Shown: in pieces, positions 1 to 8,614 of the stretch
How the letters are laid out: every line of letters starts with the position of its first letter
How positions within the stretch are numbered: position 1 is the stretch's first letter
The notes under the pieces: model-generated
What the model was told of the DNA's origin: nothing
Seen by the model: the letters and a program-made list of their open reading frames with translations, nothing else
Database searches by the model: none
DNA from: Methylobacterium sp. R2-1
GTDB taxonomy: Bacteria > Pseudomonadota > Alphaproteobacteria > Rhizobiales > Beijerinckiaceae
DNA: 64,000 nucleotides
Direction: 5' to 3'
Assembly: GCF_014191355.1 (NCBI RefSeq)
Contig: NZ_JACHWM010000014.1
Span: 124,001-188,000, forward strand
Translations under genes and position numbers: made by a program

Positions 1-1
1 C

Positions 2-508
2 AACGGGCCGGACCCGAAGCTCGAGGCGGAGGTGGTGCGCGACGCCGCCAAGGCGTTCCCGTCGGTGACGAGTGTGCGGGTCAGGGACGCGCTGGAGGCG
101 GTCAACGATCTCGTCCACAAGCTTGTCCTGGCGATCCGCGGTGCCAGCATCGTCGCCGTGCTCGCGAGCCTGCTGGTGCTCGCCGGAGCGCTCGCCGCCG
201 GACACCGAGCCCGGCTCTACGACGCGGTGGTGCTCAAAGTGCTCGGCGCCACGCGGATGCGGCTGCTCTCGGCCTACGCCCTCGAATACGGCGCCCTCGG
301 GCTCGCGACCGCGGCCTTCGGCATCCTGGCGGGCTCGATCGCGGGCTGGGTGATCGTCTCCCGCGTCATGCGTCTCGACTTCGCGCCCGATCCCCTCGGA
401 GCGCTGGCGGTGGCCGTCTTCGCCGTCATCTTCGCGGTCGTCGCCGGCCTCGCCGGGACGTGGCGCATCCTCGGCCAGAAGCCGGCCCCCTACCTGCGCC
501 AGTTCTGA
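2..508 (+). CDS. FtsX-like ABC transporter permease, C-terminal fragment (5' end outside window)
   Basis: Only the last 168 codons are visible, because the reading frame is open to the left edge. The visible part has three strongly hydrophobic segments (around AIRGASIVAVLASLLVLAGA, the ALEYGALGLATAAFGILAGS stretch, and LAVAVFAVIFAVVAGLAG). It also has the motif DAVVLKVLGATR between the first and second, which is the cytoplasmic loop typical of the FtsX/MacB-type permease domain (YbbP-like large permeases). The gene ends in QKPAPYLRQF and a TGA. Such permeases work with a YbbA-like ATPase, usually the preceding gene, which cannot be seen here. The substrate is unknown; export or release of lipid or lipoprotein material is the usual proposal for the family. 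Confidence 0.8.
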   Translation, partial: NGPDPKLEAEVVRDAAKAFPSVTSVRVRDALEAVNDLVHKLVLAIRGASIVAVLASLLVLAGALAAGHRARLYDAVVLKVLGATRMRLLSAYALEYGALGLATAAFGILAGSIAGWVIVSRVMRLDFAPDPLGALAVAVFAVIFAVVAGLAGTWRILGQKPAPYLRQF

Positions 509-724
509 GACCGCTCATTTACGTTCGAGCAGAAGGTTTAATCCGCACAGATCCATAAAAATCTTGCGTCTCTGTAAGGCTTGAAAACGCGGCCGTTCGG
601 CCAAGCCCCACTTGTTTATGACTGTTGCAGCGAACATATTCCGGCACAAGGCGTGCTCGACGCGCCGGGGGTTGCGTGCGGACCTCGACAAACTCCACGC
701 CGAGAGCTTCCAAGGGAAACTTTC

Positions 725-1492
725 ATGGCATTCGACAACAGCCCGTTCCGCTACGGCGCCCAGCCGCAGGGGTACGCCGGCTCTCAGGTCGAAGTCGACC
801 AGGGCCTGCGCAGCTTCATGCTGGGCGTCTACAACAACATGGTCGTCGGCCTCGGGATCTCGGGTCTCGTGGCGCTGGCCCTCAATATGGCCGCCGTCGC
901 GCAGACCGGCGCCGGCCGCGTCGCCCTGACCCCGTTCGGGCAGTTCCTGTACACCAGCCCCTTCAAGTGGGTGCTGATGCTGGCGCCGCTCGCCTTCATC
1001 TTCGTGTTCTCGTTCCGGATGGACCGAATGTCGGCCGCCTCCGCGCGCACGATGTTCTGGGCTTTCGCGGCGGTGATGGGCGCCTCGATGTCCACCCTGC
1101 TGCTCGTGTTCACGGGCGCCAGCGTAGTGCGGGTGTTCTTCATCACGGCGGCGACCTTCGGTGGCCTGAGCCTCTACGGGTACACCACCAAGCGCAGCCT
1201 GTCGGGCATGGGCTCGTTCCTGATCATGGGCCTGATCGGCATCATCATCGCCTCGCTGGTGAACCTCTTCCTGGCGTCTTCCGCGCTTCAGTTCGCGATC
1301 TCGGTCCTCGGCGTTCTCATCTTCGCCGGCCTGACCGCCTACGACACGCAGAAGCTCAAGGAGATGTACCTCTACAGCGGCCTCGACGCCGAAGGTGCAG
1401 CCAAGATGTCCGTCAACGGCGCGCTGACGCTGTACCTCGACTTCATCAACATGTTCCAGTTCCTGATGCAGCTGCTGGGCGACCGCCGCTAA
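725..1492 (+). CDS. Bax inhibitor-1 / YccA family membrane protein
   Basis: A 255-residue integral membrane protein. After a short hydrophilic N-terminus (about 35 residues) there are seven hydrophobic segments, and the C-terminal part contains FAGLTAYDTQKLKEMY, the signature of the BI-1/TMBIM family (an aspartate-rich pore region in characterised members). Bacterial relatives are inner-membrane proteins; YccA of E. coli interacts with the FtsH protease and BsYetJ is a pH-sensitive calcium leak channel. Which role applies here is not visible. The ATG at 725 is chosen because AAGGGAAAC lies just upstream; a longer open frame to 581 lacks family similarity. It stands alone and is followed by a strong terminator. 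Confidence 0.9.
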   Translation: MAFDNSPFRYGAQPQGYAGSQVEVDQGLRSFMLGVYNNMVVGLGISGLVALALNMAAVAQTGAGRVALTPFGQFLYTSPFKWVLMLAPLAFIFVFSFRMDRMSAASARTMFWAFAAVMGASMSTLLLVFTGASVVRVFFITAATFGGLSLYGYTTKRSLSGMGSFLIMGLIGIIIASLVNLFLASSALQFAISVLGVLIFAGLTAYDTQKLKEMYLYSGLDAEGAAKMSVNGALTLYLDFINMFQFLMQLLGDRR

Positions 1493-1521
1493 GCGACGAC
1501 ACAGGATCTGAAACGAGGAAG

Positions 1522-1549
1522 AGCCCCGGCCGAAAGGCCGGGGCTTTTT
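1522..1549 (+). terminator. Rho-independent terminator after the BI-1 gene
   Basis: Perfect 10-bp stem AGCCCCGGCC / GGCCGGGGCT with a GAAA tetraloop followed by TTTT, 30 bp after the stop codon at 1492. Confidence 0.9.
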
Positions 1550-1622
1550 CGTGGACTGGTGGATGCGTGTGCCGACTACTCCCTTCCCGCAGAAGGGGGA
1601 GGGTTTGAGGCGGCACCACCCG

Positions 1623-1943
1623 CTACTTCCCCTCTTCCACCGCCTCGCAGACCAGCGGCGGCGGCGCTTCGACGCCGCGCCAGCGGCCGTAGGCCCACGG
1701 CCGGTACCACGCGGTGCCTCCTGGCAGATGTTCAGGAACGAGGTCGATGCCGTGGGTGCCGAACGGGCCGCAGCGGCAGATGCGGGCGAAGCTGATCCAG
1801 CCGCCGGCCCAGAGGCCGTGCCGCTGGATCGCCTCGTCGGTGTAGGTCGAGCAGGAGGGCCAGTGTCGGCACTGGCGCCCGACCAGCCCGGAAAGCGTGA
1901 GTTGATAGGCGCGGATCGCCCCGTGCGCCGCCCGGCGGATCAT
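1623..1943 (-). CDS. yidD: Membrane protein insertion efficiency factor YidD
   Basis: 106 residues. The central part carries the family hallmark (CRHWPSCSTYTDEAIQRHG, then ARICRCGPFGTHGIDLVP), with the conserved cysteines and the proline-rich C-terminal half of YidD proteins. YidD is a small inner-membrane-associated protein that aids YidC-dependent insertion of membrane proteins; in many genomes it lies next to rnpA and yidC. Here it lies 8 bp downstream of a NifU-like gene in the same direction, which suggests co-transcription with that gene rather than with the yidC cluster. Length is slightly above the usual 70-100 residues because of a C-terminal tail. Confidence 0.9.
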   Translation of the reverse strand: MIRRAAHGAIRAYQLTLSGLVGRQCRHWPSCSTYTDEAIQRHGLWAGGWISFARICRCGPFGTHGIDLVPEHLPGGTAWYRPWAYGRWRGVEAPPPLVCEAVEEGK

Positions 1944-1951
1944 GACGAGGC

Positions 1952-2413
1952 TCAGGCCGCCTCGGGCGCGCCGGAGCCCTTCCGCGCGGCGATCTGATCG
2001 AGGGCGTCCACCACCGCGTCAAAAGTCAGAAGCGTCGAAGCGTGGCGGGCGCGGAAATCGCGCACCGGCTCGAGCACGGCGAGATCGGCCCATGGGCCGT
2101 CCGGCGCCGGACCGCTCTCCTTCAGCATCGCCCGCATCCGGGCGCGGACGGCGCGCAGTTCCTCGGCGGTTGCGCCGACCACGTGCCGCGCCATCAGCGA
2201 GGAAGAGGCTTGGCCCAGCGCGCAGGCCTTCACGTCGTGGGCGAAGTCGGCGACCGTGACACCGTCCTCATCGAGCTTCAGATCGACGGTGACGGTCGAG
2301 CCGCAGAGCTTGGAATGGGCGGTGGCGGTGGCGTCCGGCGCCTCCAGCCGGCCGAGGCGTGGAATGTCGGCGGCCAGTTCCAGGATGCGGCGGTTGTAGA
2401 TGTCATCGATCAT
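1952..2413 (-). CDS. IscU/NifU-like iron-sulfur scaffold homologue with third cysteine replaced
   Basis: 153 residues with the NifU-N fold signature: IYNRRILELAADIPRLGRL at the N-terminus, a first ligand cysteine in SKLCGSTV and a second in KACALGQASSSLM. In IscU/SufU the third ligand lies in R-x-x-C-x-x-L-x-W near the C-terminus; here the equivalent segment reads RHASTLLTF, so the cysteine is a serine. The protein may therefore bind or transfer a cluster differently, or serve another role. The ATG at 2413 has AAAGG ten bases upstream; a GTG at 2422 is less well placed. It is upstream of yidD in the same direction and divergent from folE. Confidence 0.8.
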   Translation of the reverse strand: MIDDIYNRRILELAADIPRLGRLEAPDATATAHSKLCGSTVTVDLKLDEDGVTVADFAHDVKACALGQASSSLMARHVVGATAEELRAVRARMRAMLKESGPAPDGPWADLAVLEPVRDFRARHASTLLTFDAVVDALDQIAARKGSGAPEAA

Positions 2414-2637
2414 CGCTGACACGCCTTTCGCGGGCGTCCGTTGGGGTCGGGTTCAAGGATTCGTTGAGCCAGATACGCATGCCACGCATTGCGCGACGGC
2501 GCGATTGCGACGATATAGGCGCGACACTGCCATTCCGCGAGAATGGCACCGTCGACCCCGGTCACGCCCTGGCCCAGGATTCGGATCGTTCGAGGGCGTC
2601 GGCACTTAAAGGTTTAAGACGCCGGGACGGATCGACG

Positions 2638-3447
2638 ATGTACGCCAAGCCCGACAGCACGACCATGAAGGCGCGTGTGGCGAAGGCCGGAGATGCCATG
2701 GATGCTGCCCTCAAATCCCTGTCCTACGGCATGAGCGACGATGAGCGACGCATGAGCGCCGTCGGCCTGCAAGGGATGCGCGGCGCCAACGATCCGGGCC
2801 TTCCGGATATCGCGCCAGACATCGCCCCCTTGCCTGAATCGGCCCAGCGGGTGCCGAACGAGGTGGCGCTCGGCCGTCCGAGCCGGCAGGAGGCGGAGGC
2901 CGCCGTGCGCACGCTGCTGCGTTGGGCCGGCGACGACCCGACCCGTGAGGGACTGATCGACACGCCCGCCCGTGTGGTGAAGGCTTACGAGCAGATCTTC
3001 GGCGGCTACCGCGCCGATGCCGACGCTCTGTTGGAGCGGGTGTTCGAGGAGGTCGAGGGCTACTCGGACGCCGTGCTGGTGCGCGACATCCCGTTCTACT
3101 CCCATTGCGAGCACCACATGGTGCCATTCATGGGACTGGCCCACATCGCCTACTACCCCACCAAGGGCGTGGTCGGTCTCTCCAAACTCGCTCGCGTGGT
3201 CGATGCTTTCGCCCGCCGCCTGCAGACGCAGGAGACGATGACGGCACAGATCGCCGACACGATCGAGAGCATCCTCCAGCCCCGCGGCTGCGCCGTGATG
3301 GTCGAGGCCGAGCACCTCTGCATGGCGATGCGTGGCGTGCAGAAGGCCGGCGTCTCCACCATCACCACGCAGTTCCGCGGCGTCTACAAGAACGATCCGT
3401 CCGAGCAGGTCCGCTTCCTGACCTTCGTGCGGAACCAGAAGGGCTGA
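2638..3447 (+). CDS. folE: GTP cyclohydrolase I (type IA)
   Basis: 269 residues. It opens the purine ring of GTP to give 7,8-dihydroneopterin triphosphate, the first step towards tetrahydrofolate and, in methylotrophs, also towards methanopterin-type cofactors. The catalytic domain starts at about residue 85 (DDPTREGLIDTPARVVKAY) and contains the zinc-site motifs FYSHCEHHMVPF and the later RGCAVMVEAEHLCMAMRGVQK. The first 80 residues are an extra, probably flexible segment. The ATG at 2638 is the likely start; the frame stays open upstream to 2359 without family similarity. hisI follows after 19 bp and a patatin gene overlaps hisI, so the three are probably one transcript. Confidence 0.93.
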   Translation: MYAKPDSTTMKARVAKAGDAMDAALKSLSYGMSDDERRMSAVGLQGMRGANDPGLPDIAPDIAPLPESAQRVPNEVALGRPSRQEAEAAVRTLLRWAGDDPTREGLIDTPARVVKAYEQIFGGYRADADALLERVFEEVEGYSDAVLVRDIPFYSHCEHHMVPFMGLAHIAYYPTKGVVGLSKLARVVDAFARRLQTQETMTAQIADTIESILQPRGCAVMVEAEHLCMAMRGVQKAGVSTITTQFRGVYKNDPSEQVRFLTFVRNQKG

Positions 3448-3466
3448 GGCGGTCGGACAGCGTGCC

Positions 3467-3889
3467 ATGACCGACCGGTTCGCTTCCCCCGGCTCCCGGG
3501 CCGAGGTCGAGGAGGGCGCGAGGCTGACACCGCGCTTCGGCCCCGACGGGCTCGTGGCCTGTATCGCCGTCGATGCCCATGACGGGCGCGTGCTGATGCT
3601 CGCCCACATGAACGCCGAGGCGCTCGCCCGCACCCTGGAGACCGGCGAGGCGTGGTACTGGTCGCGCTCGCGCGGCGAACTCTGGCACAAGGGCGCGACT
3701 TCCGGACAGATCCAGCGGATCGTGGAGATGCGGGTCGATTGCGATCAGGACGCACTCCTGATCCGGGTCGCCGTCGGCGGCGATGGCGGCTGCTGCCATA
3801 CCGGCCGGCGCTCCTGCTTCTACCGCACGGTCGAGCGCGACCCCGCGACCGGTGCGGTCACCCTCGTCCCCGCCGATCCGGACCGATGA
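3467..3889 (+). CDS. hisI: Phosphoribosyl-AMP cyclohydrolase
   Basis: 140 residues. It hydrolyses the adenine ring of phosphoribosyl-AMP, the third step of histidine synthesis. Family marks are MLAHMNAEAL, YWSRSRGELWHKGATSG, VDCDQDALLIRV (metal-binding aspartates) and GGCCHTGRRSCFYRTV (zinc-binding cysteines). There is no C-terminal HisE domain, so HisE must be encoded elsewhere. It sits directly behind folE, an arrangement seen in other Rhizobiales, and its stop codon overlaps the start of the patatin gene (ATGA), which suggests translational coupling. Confidence 0.93.
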   Translation: MTDRFASPGSRAEVEEGARLTPRFGPDGLVACIAVDAHDGRVLMLAHMNAEALARTLETGEAWYWSRSRGELWHKGATSGQIQRIVEMRVDCDQDALLIRVAVGGDGGCCHTGRRSCFYRTVERDPATGAVTLVPADPDR

Positions 3890-4956
3890 TGTTCGAGGCG
3901 TCCCGTTCCCTCCCGCCCGACTTTCCGGAAGGGGCGGTGGAACCGGTGGTGCCCCGCTTCCGCTCTCCCCGCATCGGCCTCGCGCTCGGCGGCGGCTCGG
4001 CCCGCGGCTGGTCGCATATCGGCGTGATCGAGGGACTGGAGGAAGCCGGGATCTTCCCTGAAGTCGTGGCCGGCTGCTCCATCGGCGCCGTGGTGGGCGG
4101 GGCCTACGCCGCCGGCCGCATCGGCGCCCTCAAGGACTTCGCGCTCTCGCTCACCCGGCGTCGGGTGGTCGGCATGCTCGATCCGCGCCTCACCGGCTCC
4201 GGCCTGATCGCCGGCGAGCGCCTGCGCCGCCGCCTCTCGCGCGAGTTGGAAGGCTTCCGCATCGAGGAGTTGCGCCTCGCCTTTGCCAGCGTGGCGACCG
4301 AACTCGGCACCGGCCACGAGGTCTGGCTGTCCCGTGGGCCTCTGGTCGAGGCGGTACGGGCCTCTTACGCCATACCCGGCATCTTTCCGCCGGTTGCTCT
4401 CGAAGGGCGCCTTCTGATGGATGGGACGCTGGTGAACCCGGTGCCCGTGCGCCTTGCTCGCGAACTCGGCGCCGATCTCGTGATCTGCGTGAACCTCGCC
4501 TGCGAGACCCGCGCGCCCGCGATGGTGATCCGGCCCGAACGGGACGACGCGTTGCTCGACGAAGCCGACGAGCCGGTCGAGCGGGCGATCGAGCAGACGC
4601 TGGAGGCCAGCGTGCGCCGCCGGGGCCGCTGGGGCCTGTTGAGCGGAGCGAGCCGGCGCTTGATGGGTCGCCGCCTGATGGGACGCCGCGGTCCTGCGCC
4701 GACCCCATCCGTCGGTCGGCCGAGCCCGGGCGTGGCCCGCGTCATGCTCGACGCCTTCAACATCACCCAGGATCGGATCTCGCGGGCACGGCTCGCGAGC
4801 GATCCGCCCGATGTCGCGATCCGGCCGCTTCTCGCCGAGTTCGGGCAGTTCGAGTTCCATCGGGCGGCCGATGGAATTGCCCTCGGTCGTCAGGCAGTGC
4901 GGGCAGCGCTGCCGGAGATCCGGCGCATGATCGAGGGTGCGACGGCGCGCAGTTGA
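3886..4956 (+). CDS. Patatin-like phospholipase (RssA/NTE type)
   Basis: 356 residues. The patatin domain shows the oxyanion-hole loop LALGGGSARGWSHIG, the nucleophile elbow GCSIG (G-x-S-x-G) about 35 residues later, and the catalytic aspartate in MDGTLVNPVPV; together these form the Ser-Asp dyad of lipid acyl hydrolases. An insertion of basic residues (RRLMGRRLMGRRG) follows at about residue 265, which could aid membrane contact. No signal peptide is seen, so it is probably cytoplasmic or peripheral. The ATG at 3886 overlaps the hisI stop in an ATGA; ATG at 3889 is equally possible. Substrate unknown. Confidence 0.88.
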   Translation: MMFEASRSLPPDFPEGAVEPVVPRFRSPRIGLALGGGSARGWSHIGVIEGLEEAGIFPEVVAGCSIGAVVGGAYAAGRIGALKDFALSLTRRRVVGMLDPRLTGSGLIAGERLRRRLSRELEGFRIEELRLAFASVATELGTGHEVWLSRGPLVEAVRASYAIPGIFPPVALEGRLLMDGTLVNPVPVRLARELGADLVICVNLACETRAPAMVIRPERDDALLDEADEPVERAIEQTLEASVRRRGRWGLLSGASRRLMGRRLMGRRGPAPTPSVGRPSPGVARVMLDAFNITQDRISRARLASDPPDVAIRPLLAEFGQFEFHRAADGIALGRQAVRAALPEIRRMIEGATARS

Positions 4957-4983
4957 GCCGCCGCGAAAGGTTCGAACCTCGGC

Positions 4984-5415
4984 TCAGGCCATCGTAATGT
5001 AATCGCGCATCGCCTGATGCTCGGCCTCGACGGCGGCGATGCGGCGCGCGACGACGTCACCGATCGACACGACGCCGACAAGGCGCCCCTCCTCGACCAC
5101 CGGAAGGTGGCGGAAGCGCCCGTTGGTCATCGTCTCCATCACGTCCTCGATGGTCGCCCGCCGGGTGCAGGTGACGACCTTCTCGGTCATGTAATGCGAA
5201 ACCGGACGGTCGAGAGCGGCCGCGCCCTCGGTCGCCAGCGCCCGCATCACGTCGCGCTCGGACAGGACGCCGATCACGCGGCCCTCGGCATCACCCACCA
5301 CGAGGGCGCCGATCCGCTTCTCGGCGAGAACATGGATGGCCTCGTCGATGGTGCGGTGCGGTGCAACCGTGACCACCGTGCCGCCTTTCTCTGCAAGGAT
5401 TCGCGCAACGGTCAT
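4984..5415 (-). CDS. CBS-domain pair protein
   Basis: 143 residues made almost entirely of two CBS motifs (about residues 8-65 and 75-130): VLAEKRIGALVVGDAEGRVIGVLSERDVMR and then GRFRHLPVVEEGRLVGVVSIGDVV. Stand-alone CBS pairs bind adenosine nucleotides such as AMP, ATP or NAD and act as energy sensors; the partner is not indicated. The ATG at 5415 is chosen because GGGAGGGG lies about 8 bases upstream, while the longer frame to 5577 has no family similarity. Convergent with the patatin gene, 27 bp apart. Confidence 0.88.
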   Translation of the reverse strand: MTVARILAEKGGTVVTVAPHRTIDEAIHVLAEKRIGALVVGDAEGRVIGVLSERDVMRALATEGAAALDRPVSHYMTEKVVTCTRRATIEDVMETMTNGRFRHLPVVEEGRLVGVVSIGDVVARRIAAVEAEHQAMRDYITMA

Positions 5416-5792
5416 TTTATATTTCCCCTCCCTGGGAAGTGCACCGTCAGCCCGCGGCGCCGAAAAGCCTCTCGGCCGGGTTGGCCCCGGCTCTGTAACA
5501 CGATTGTGTGGCGTCCTGGCCGCGCTGGCAAGCGCGTGAATCACAACCACCAACAGGCAGCCTGCACAAAAATGCATTCAGCCCGCCCAGGGAAACCGCT
5601 GGCGGCGCGTTCCGTTCGGAGTCGAAGCGGGACTTTTCCGGAACGATCGATTGCTGTGGGTCCCGTGCGAATCGGCCGGGCTGGCGCTCACTTGGCACAG
5701 GCTCTCGCCAGGGAGGCCACGGAACGCCGAAGTGGCCGCCCGGAGGCAATATCGCTTCGCAGGATCAGGCGATCATCTGCCCGTGCAAATCT
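5416..5792. other. Intergenic stretch, 377 bp
   Basis: Lies between the carbonic anhydrase stop and the CBS gene start, both on the minus strand. It should hold the promoter of the CBS gene near 5450-5520. No convincing gene, RNA or repeat was seen. Confidence 0.5.
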
Positions 5793-6509
5793 TCAGATGA
5801 GTTCAACCTCGCCATTGGCAATTTTGTAGAAGCCGCCGACAACCTTTACCTGTCCACGGGCAACATAGTCTGAGATGATCGGCCCTGCCTGCTCCAGACG
5901 TCGCACGTTGTACCGGACGTTTTGGGCGATGGCCTCGGCGAGCGGATCGGAGGCCTGCGCCTTTTCGGCCAGATCGATCGCCGGCCGGATCGCATCGATC
6001 AGAATCGGGAGATGCCCCGGGAGCGCGATGTTCTTCTTCAGGACATCGATCGTCGCTTTGACCGCGCCGCAATTCGAATGACCGAGCACGATGATCAGTC
6101 GGGCGCCCAGCACCTTCACGCCGTATTCGAGGCTGGCGAGGCTGTCGGTGTTGACGAAATTCCCCGCGACTCGAACGATGAAGAGATCGCCGGGGGCCTG
6201 GTCGAAGACGAGTTCCGGAGCGACGCGCGCATCGGCACAGCCGACCACACAGGCAATCGGGTATTGCGCAGCGGCCCGAGCGGCTCGGCCGGCGGAGAAA
6301 TCCCGGTTCGCCGGTGTGTTGGCAGCGTAGCGCCTGTTCCCTTCGATCAACCGGGAAATGGCCTCGTCCGGGGAAATGGCATTCGGGAGCGGCGTATCGA
6401 CGGCGGCTTCGGCCGCTGCGGCGAGGGCAGGCGCAGAGGCGAACGGGCTGACCGCGGCAGCGGCCAGCAGGCTGCGACGCGAGAACTGAGATGCATGCTG
6501 ATCACACAC
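5793..6509 (-). CDS. Beta-class carbonic anhydrase with Tat-type signal
   Basis: About 238 residues. Zinc ligands and active site are recognisable: CADARV (Cys and Asp-Arg dyad) and, about 55 residues later, GHSNCGAV (His and Cys). This is the plant-type (beta) enzyme interconverting CO2 and bicarbonate. The N-terminus has SRRSLLAAAAV followed by a hydrophobic stretch ending ALAAAAEA, which fits a Tat export signal, so it is probably periplasmic. A GTG at 6509 is preferred because GGGAG is about 10 bases upstream; an ATG at 6572 would add a 21-residue leader before the Tat motif. Divergent from the regulator at 6724. Confidence 0.88.
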   Translation of the reverse strand: MCDQHASQFSRRSLLAAAAVSPFASAPALAAAAEAAVDTPLPNAISPDEAISRLIEGNRRYAANTPANRDFSAGRAARAAAQYPIACVVGCADARVAPELVFDQAPGDLFIVRVAGNFVNTDSLASLEYGVKVLGARLIIVLGHSNCGAVKATIDVLKKNIALPGHLPILIDAIRPAIDLAEKAQASDPLAEAIAQNVRYNVRRLEQAGPIISDYVARGQVKVVGGFYKIANGEVELI

Positions 6510-6723
6510 GGCTGCCGCTCCCGAAAAGTCTCGTCCATCTCGGGTTCGGCACCGGTACCTGGCCGTCATCACGCGCCGGTTGTCTCGTATGAGTCGGCGC
6601 CGACCCGAGCGGCTTGACTCGTACCCTTCGAGGTTGCAACCGCCGAGTCCAAACTTTGCAGGTAGCTCCGGATGCGCGCCGACGCTCGGTGCGGGCCATC
6701 CACATCATCCGATCCGAGTCGCA

Positions 6724-7608
6724 ATGGACGCACGGATGTTGGACGACGATTTCTTCGCGCGGATCGCAGCGCTGCGGCGAAGATCCGGTTTCCGTCCGGC
6801 ACTCGCCTTGTATTGCCGCACCATGACCGAGCCGGCTCAGATCGTGTGGCCGACCCACAAGATGCTCAACCAGTTCGGTCGCTATGTCGTCTCGTTCATG
6901 CTGATCCACAACGATTATGCCTGGCGTCATCATCGGGGACCGCGCCCGACGCTGACCGCTCTCCAGGCCATGGTCGTATCCAGCGGCCGGCAGACGGCCG
7001 CTTTCGTGTCGACGCTGAAGGCCGCGCGCTTCATCACCGTCGAAGCGGATCGGGAGGACGCCCGCATCAAGCTGCTGAAGGCGGCTCCCGCATTGGTCAC
7101 CGAGATCGGCCGATCCGGGCGCTTGTTCGTGGCGGCCATGGATATGATCGATAGCAGGCAGCCGGGGGTTGCCGAGCGCCTGGACTGCACGGACCACTTG
7201 GGAGAACTCATCCGCCGCTCGGCCGCGCATGTCCTGCGACACGGCATGCTCATCGAGCCCTTCCCGCGCGTGCTGCGCTTTGCGATGCGCGATTGCGGCT
7301 ATCCTCTGCTGACGGCCGTGATCGGCGCCCATTACGCCGCCACGATCCCCGGTGCTCCCGCCGCGCCGCCGCTCAGCCTGCGCATGATGGCGGAGCGCTT
7401 GCGGGTGTCGCGCGCCCATATCGGCAATCTCGTCAAGGAAGCCGAGGAGGCGGGATGGTTTCAGATCACCAATGGCCGCCTGACGATGTTCGACCCGTCG
7501 CTTCAGGAGGAGTTCGAACACTGGGCCGCCGGTCAGACGATCTTTTACGACGACCTCGCCGTGGCGGTCTGCGAGGCCGCGTCGGATCGCGATCGCCGCG
7601 TGGTGTGA
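6724..7608 (+). CDS. Putative transcriptional regulator with two winged-helix-like segments
   Basis: 294 residues, soluble, no recognised family name. Residues 75-140 resemble a MarR-type winged helix (LTALQAMVVSSGRQTAAFVSTLKAARFITVEAD), and residues 215-260 a second helix-turn-helix with wing (SLRMMAERLRVSRAHIGNLV, then EEAGWFQITNGRLTMFDP). The region between them is helical. No enzyme motif is seen, so DNA binding is the best inference. The ATG at 6724 is used; 6736 is possible. It is divergent from the exported carbonic anhydrase, across about 215 bp, so control of that gene or of itself is a reasonable guess. Confidence 0.65.
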   Translation: MDARMLDDDFFARIAALRRRSGFRPALALYCRTMTEPAQIVWPTHKMLNQFGRYVVSFMLIHNDYAWRHHRGPRPTLTALQAMVVSSGRQTAAFVSTLKAARFITVEADREDARIKLLKAAPALVTEIGRSGRLFVAAMDMIDSRQPGVAERLDCTDHLGELIRRSAAHVLRHGMLIEPFPRVLRFAMRDCGYPLLTAVIGAHYAATIPGAPAAPPLSLRMMAERLRVSRAHIGNLVKEAEEAGWFQITNGRLTMFDPSLQEEFEHWAAGQTIFYDDLAVAVCEAASDRDRRVV

Positions 7609-7729
7609 GGAACGGGCTCGGCGATGATAAGGCTCCTTCGCGAATGGGCCAGCCGACGGCCCGGTGCGCCGTCCCGGAGACCGAATCCGGAACGGCGCGG
7701 GCATTGAGATTCGGACGGATCGGTCCCGC

Positions 7730-8614
7730 TCAGCGGCCCTCGGCCTGGCGGCGGGTGATCAAGGTGCGGTTCGGTTGAGCCTCGCCCTTATCTTGGAGGA
7801 ACGGGACGACGACTCGCAGCCAACCGCGGGTTTCCTTGCCGCCGTAATTGCGCTCGGCAACGTCACGGGTGACGTAGGCCTGCACGTTCATGAAGCCGAA
7901 GTTGTAGCCGACGAGGCCGCCCACCGCGATCTGGCCCTGCTGCCGGTAGCCGACGACGTTGGTCTTGAGGTCGGTCGAGCCAAACGCCACCGGGCCGACC
8001 TGCCACTTGCCGAACTTCTTCGTGAGGGTGACGTCGAGGTTGAGGTAATCGGGATAGAGCACCCCGTTCGGCGAGCGCGTCTCCAGCATATGGCCGTAGA
8101 GCAGGTTGGCGGTGATCGCCCAATCGTTGGCGGCATAGGTGATCGCGAAGCGGTGGCTCAGCGAGGCCGACTGGGTCAGGAAACGGGTCTCCCAGGGGAG
8201 ATAACCGCCGAGAAGGTAGCTGACGCCGACGCCGTCGCCGAGATCCCAGGCGAGCTGGCCCGCGAGCAGGGGCTGACCCCAGCCGCTGTTATAGGGCGCG
8301 CCGCGCACGCTGGAGGCGGCGATCGGCGCCACGAAGACGAACTGCACCTGTCCGCCGAGAACGGAGAAGGGCGTCGCCCAGAGCAGGGTTGGCAGGTTGA
8401 CGTTGCTCTCTGAGTCGAGTGGCGCGGTCTCGCGCACGCCGAAGCTCGACAGGTTCACGGCGTAGAAGCCCTTGGGGAACGGCGCACCGAAGGGCACACC
8501 CACCGTCTGGCCGGGCTGGGCGGCGGACGCGGCATAGGCGGCGGTGCCGCCGAGGCCGCAGACGCCGGATAGGGCGAGCCCGAGACGGGCGATGACGGCT
8601 GCACGATGTTTCAC
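7730..8614 (-). CDS. Outer-membrane beta-barrel protein of the MetA-pathway (phenol_MetA_deg) type
   Basis: 294 residues with a clear signal peptide (MKHRAAVIARLGLALSGVCG, cleavage near AAYAASA). The mature part is made of alternating hydrophobic and aromatic strands with short turns (FYAVNLSSFG, YLLGGYLPWE, GGLVGYNFGFMNVQAYVTRDV) and ends in WLRVVVPF plus a short tail. This matches the transporter/meta-cleavage outer-membrane family (PF13557). Such proteins are thought to be channels for aromatic or hydrophobic compounds, but the substrate here is unknown. Convergent with the regulator at 6724; nothing in the neighbourhood suggests aromatic degradation. Confidence 0.72.
   Translation of the reverse strand: MKHRAAVIARLGLALSGVCGLGGTAAYAASAAQPGQTVGVPFGAPFPKGFYAVNLSSFGVRETAPLDSESNVNLPTLLWATPFSVLGGQVQFVFVAPIAASSVRGAPYNSGWGQPLLAGQLAWDLGDGVGVSYLLGGYLPWETRFLTQSASLSHRFAITYAANDWAITANLLYGHMLETRSPNGVLYPDYLNLDVTLTKKFGKWQVGPVAFGSTDLKTNVVGYRQQGQIAVGGLVGYNFGFMNVQAYVTRDVAERNYGGKETRGWLRVVVPFLQDKGEAQPNRTLITRRQAEGR

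Noticed and set aside
4960..4985. GGTTCGAACCTC as a tRNA T-loop
   Set aside because: No acceptor, D or anticodon arm fits around it; it is a chance match in the gap between two genes.
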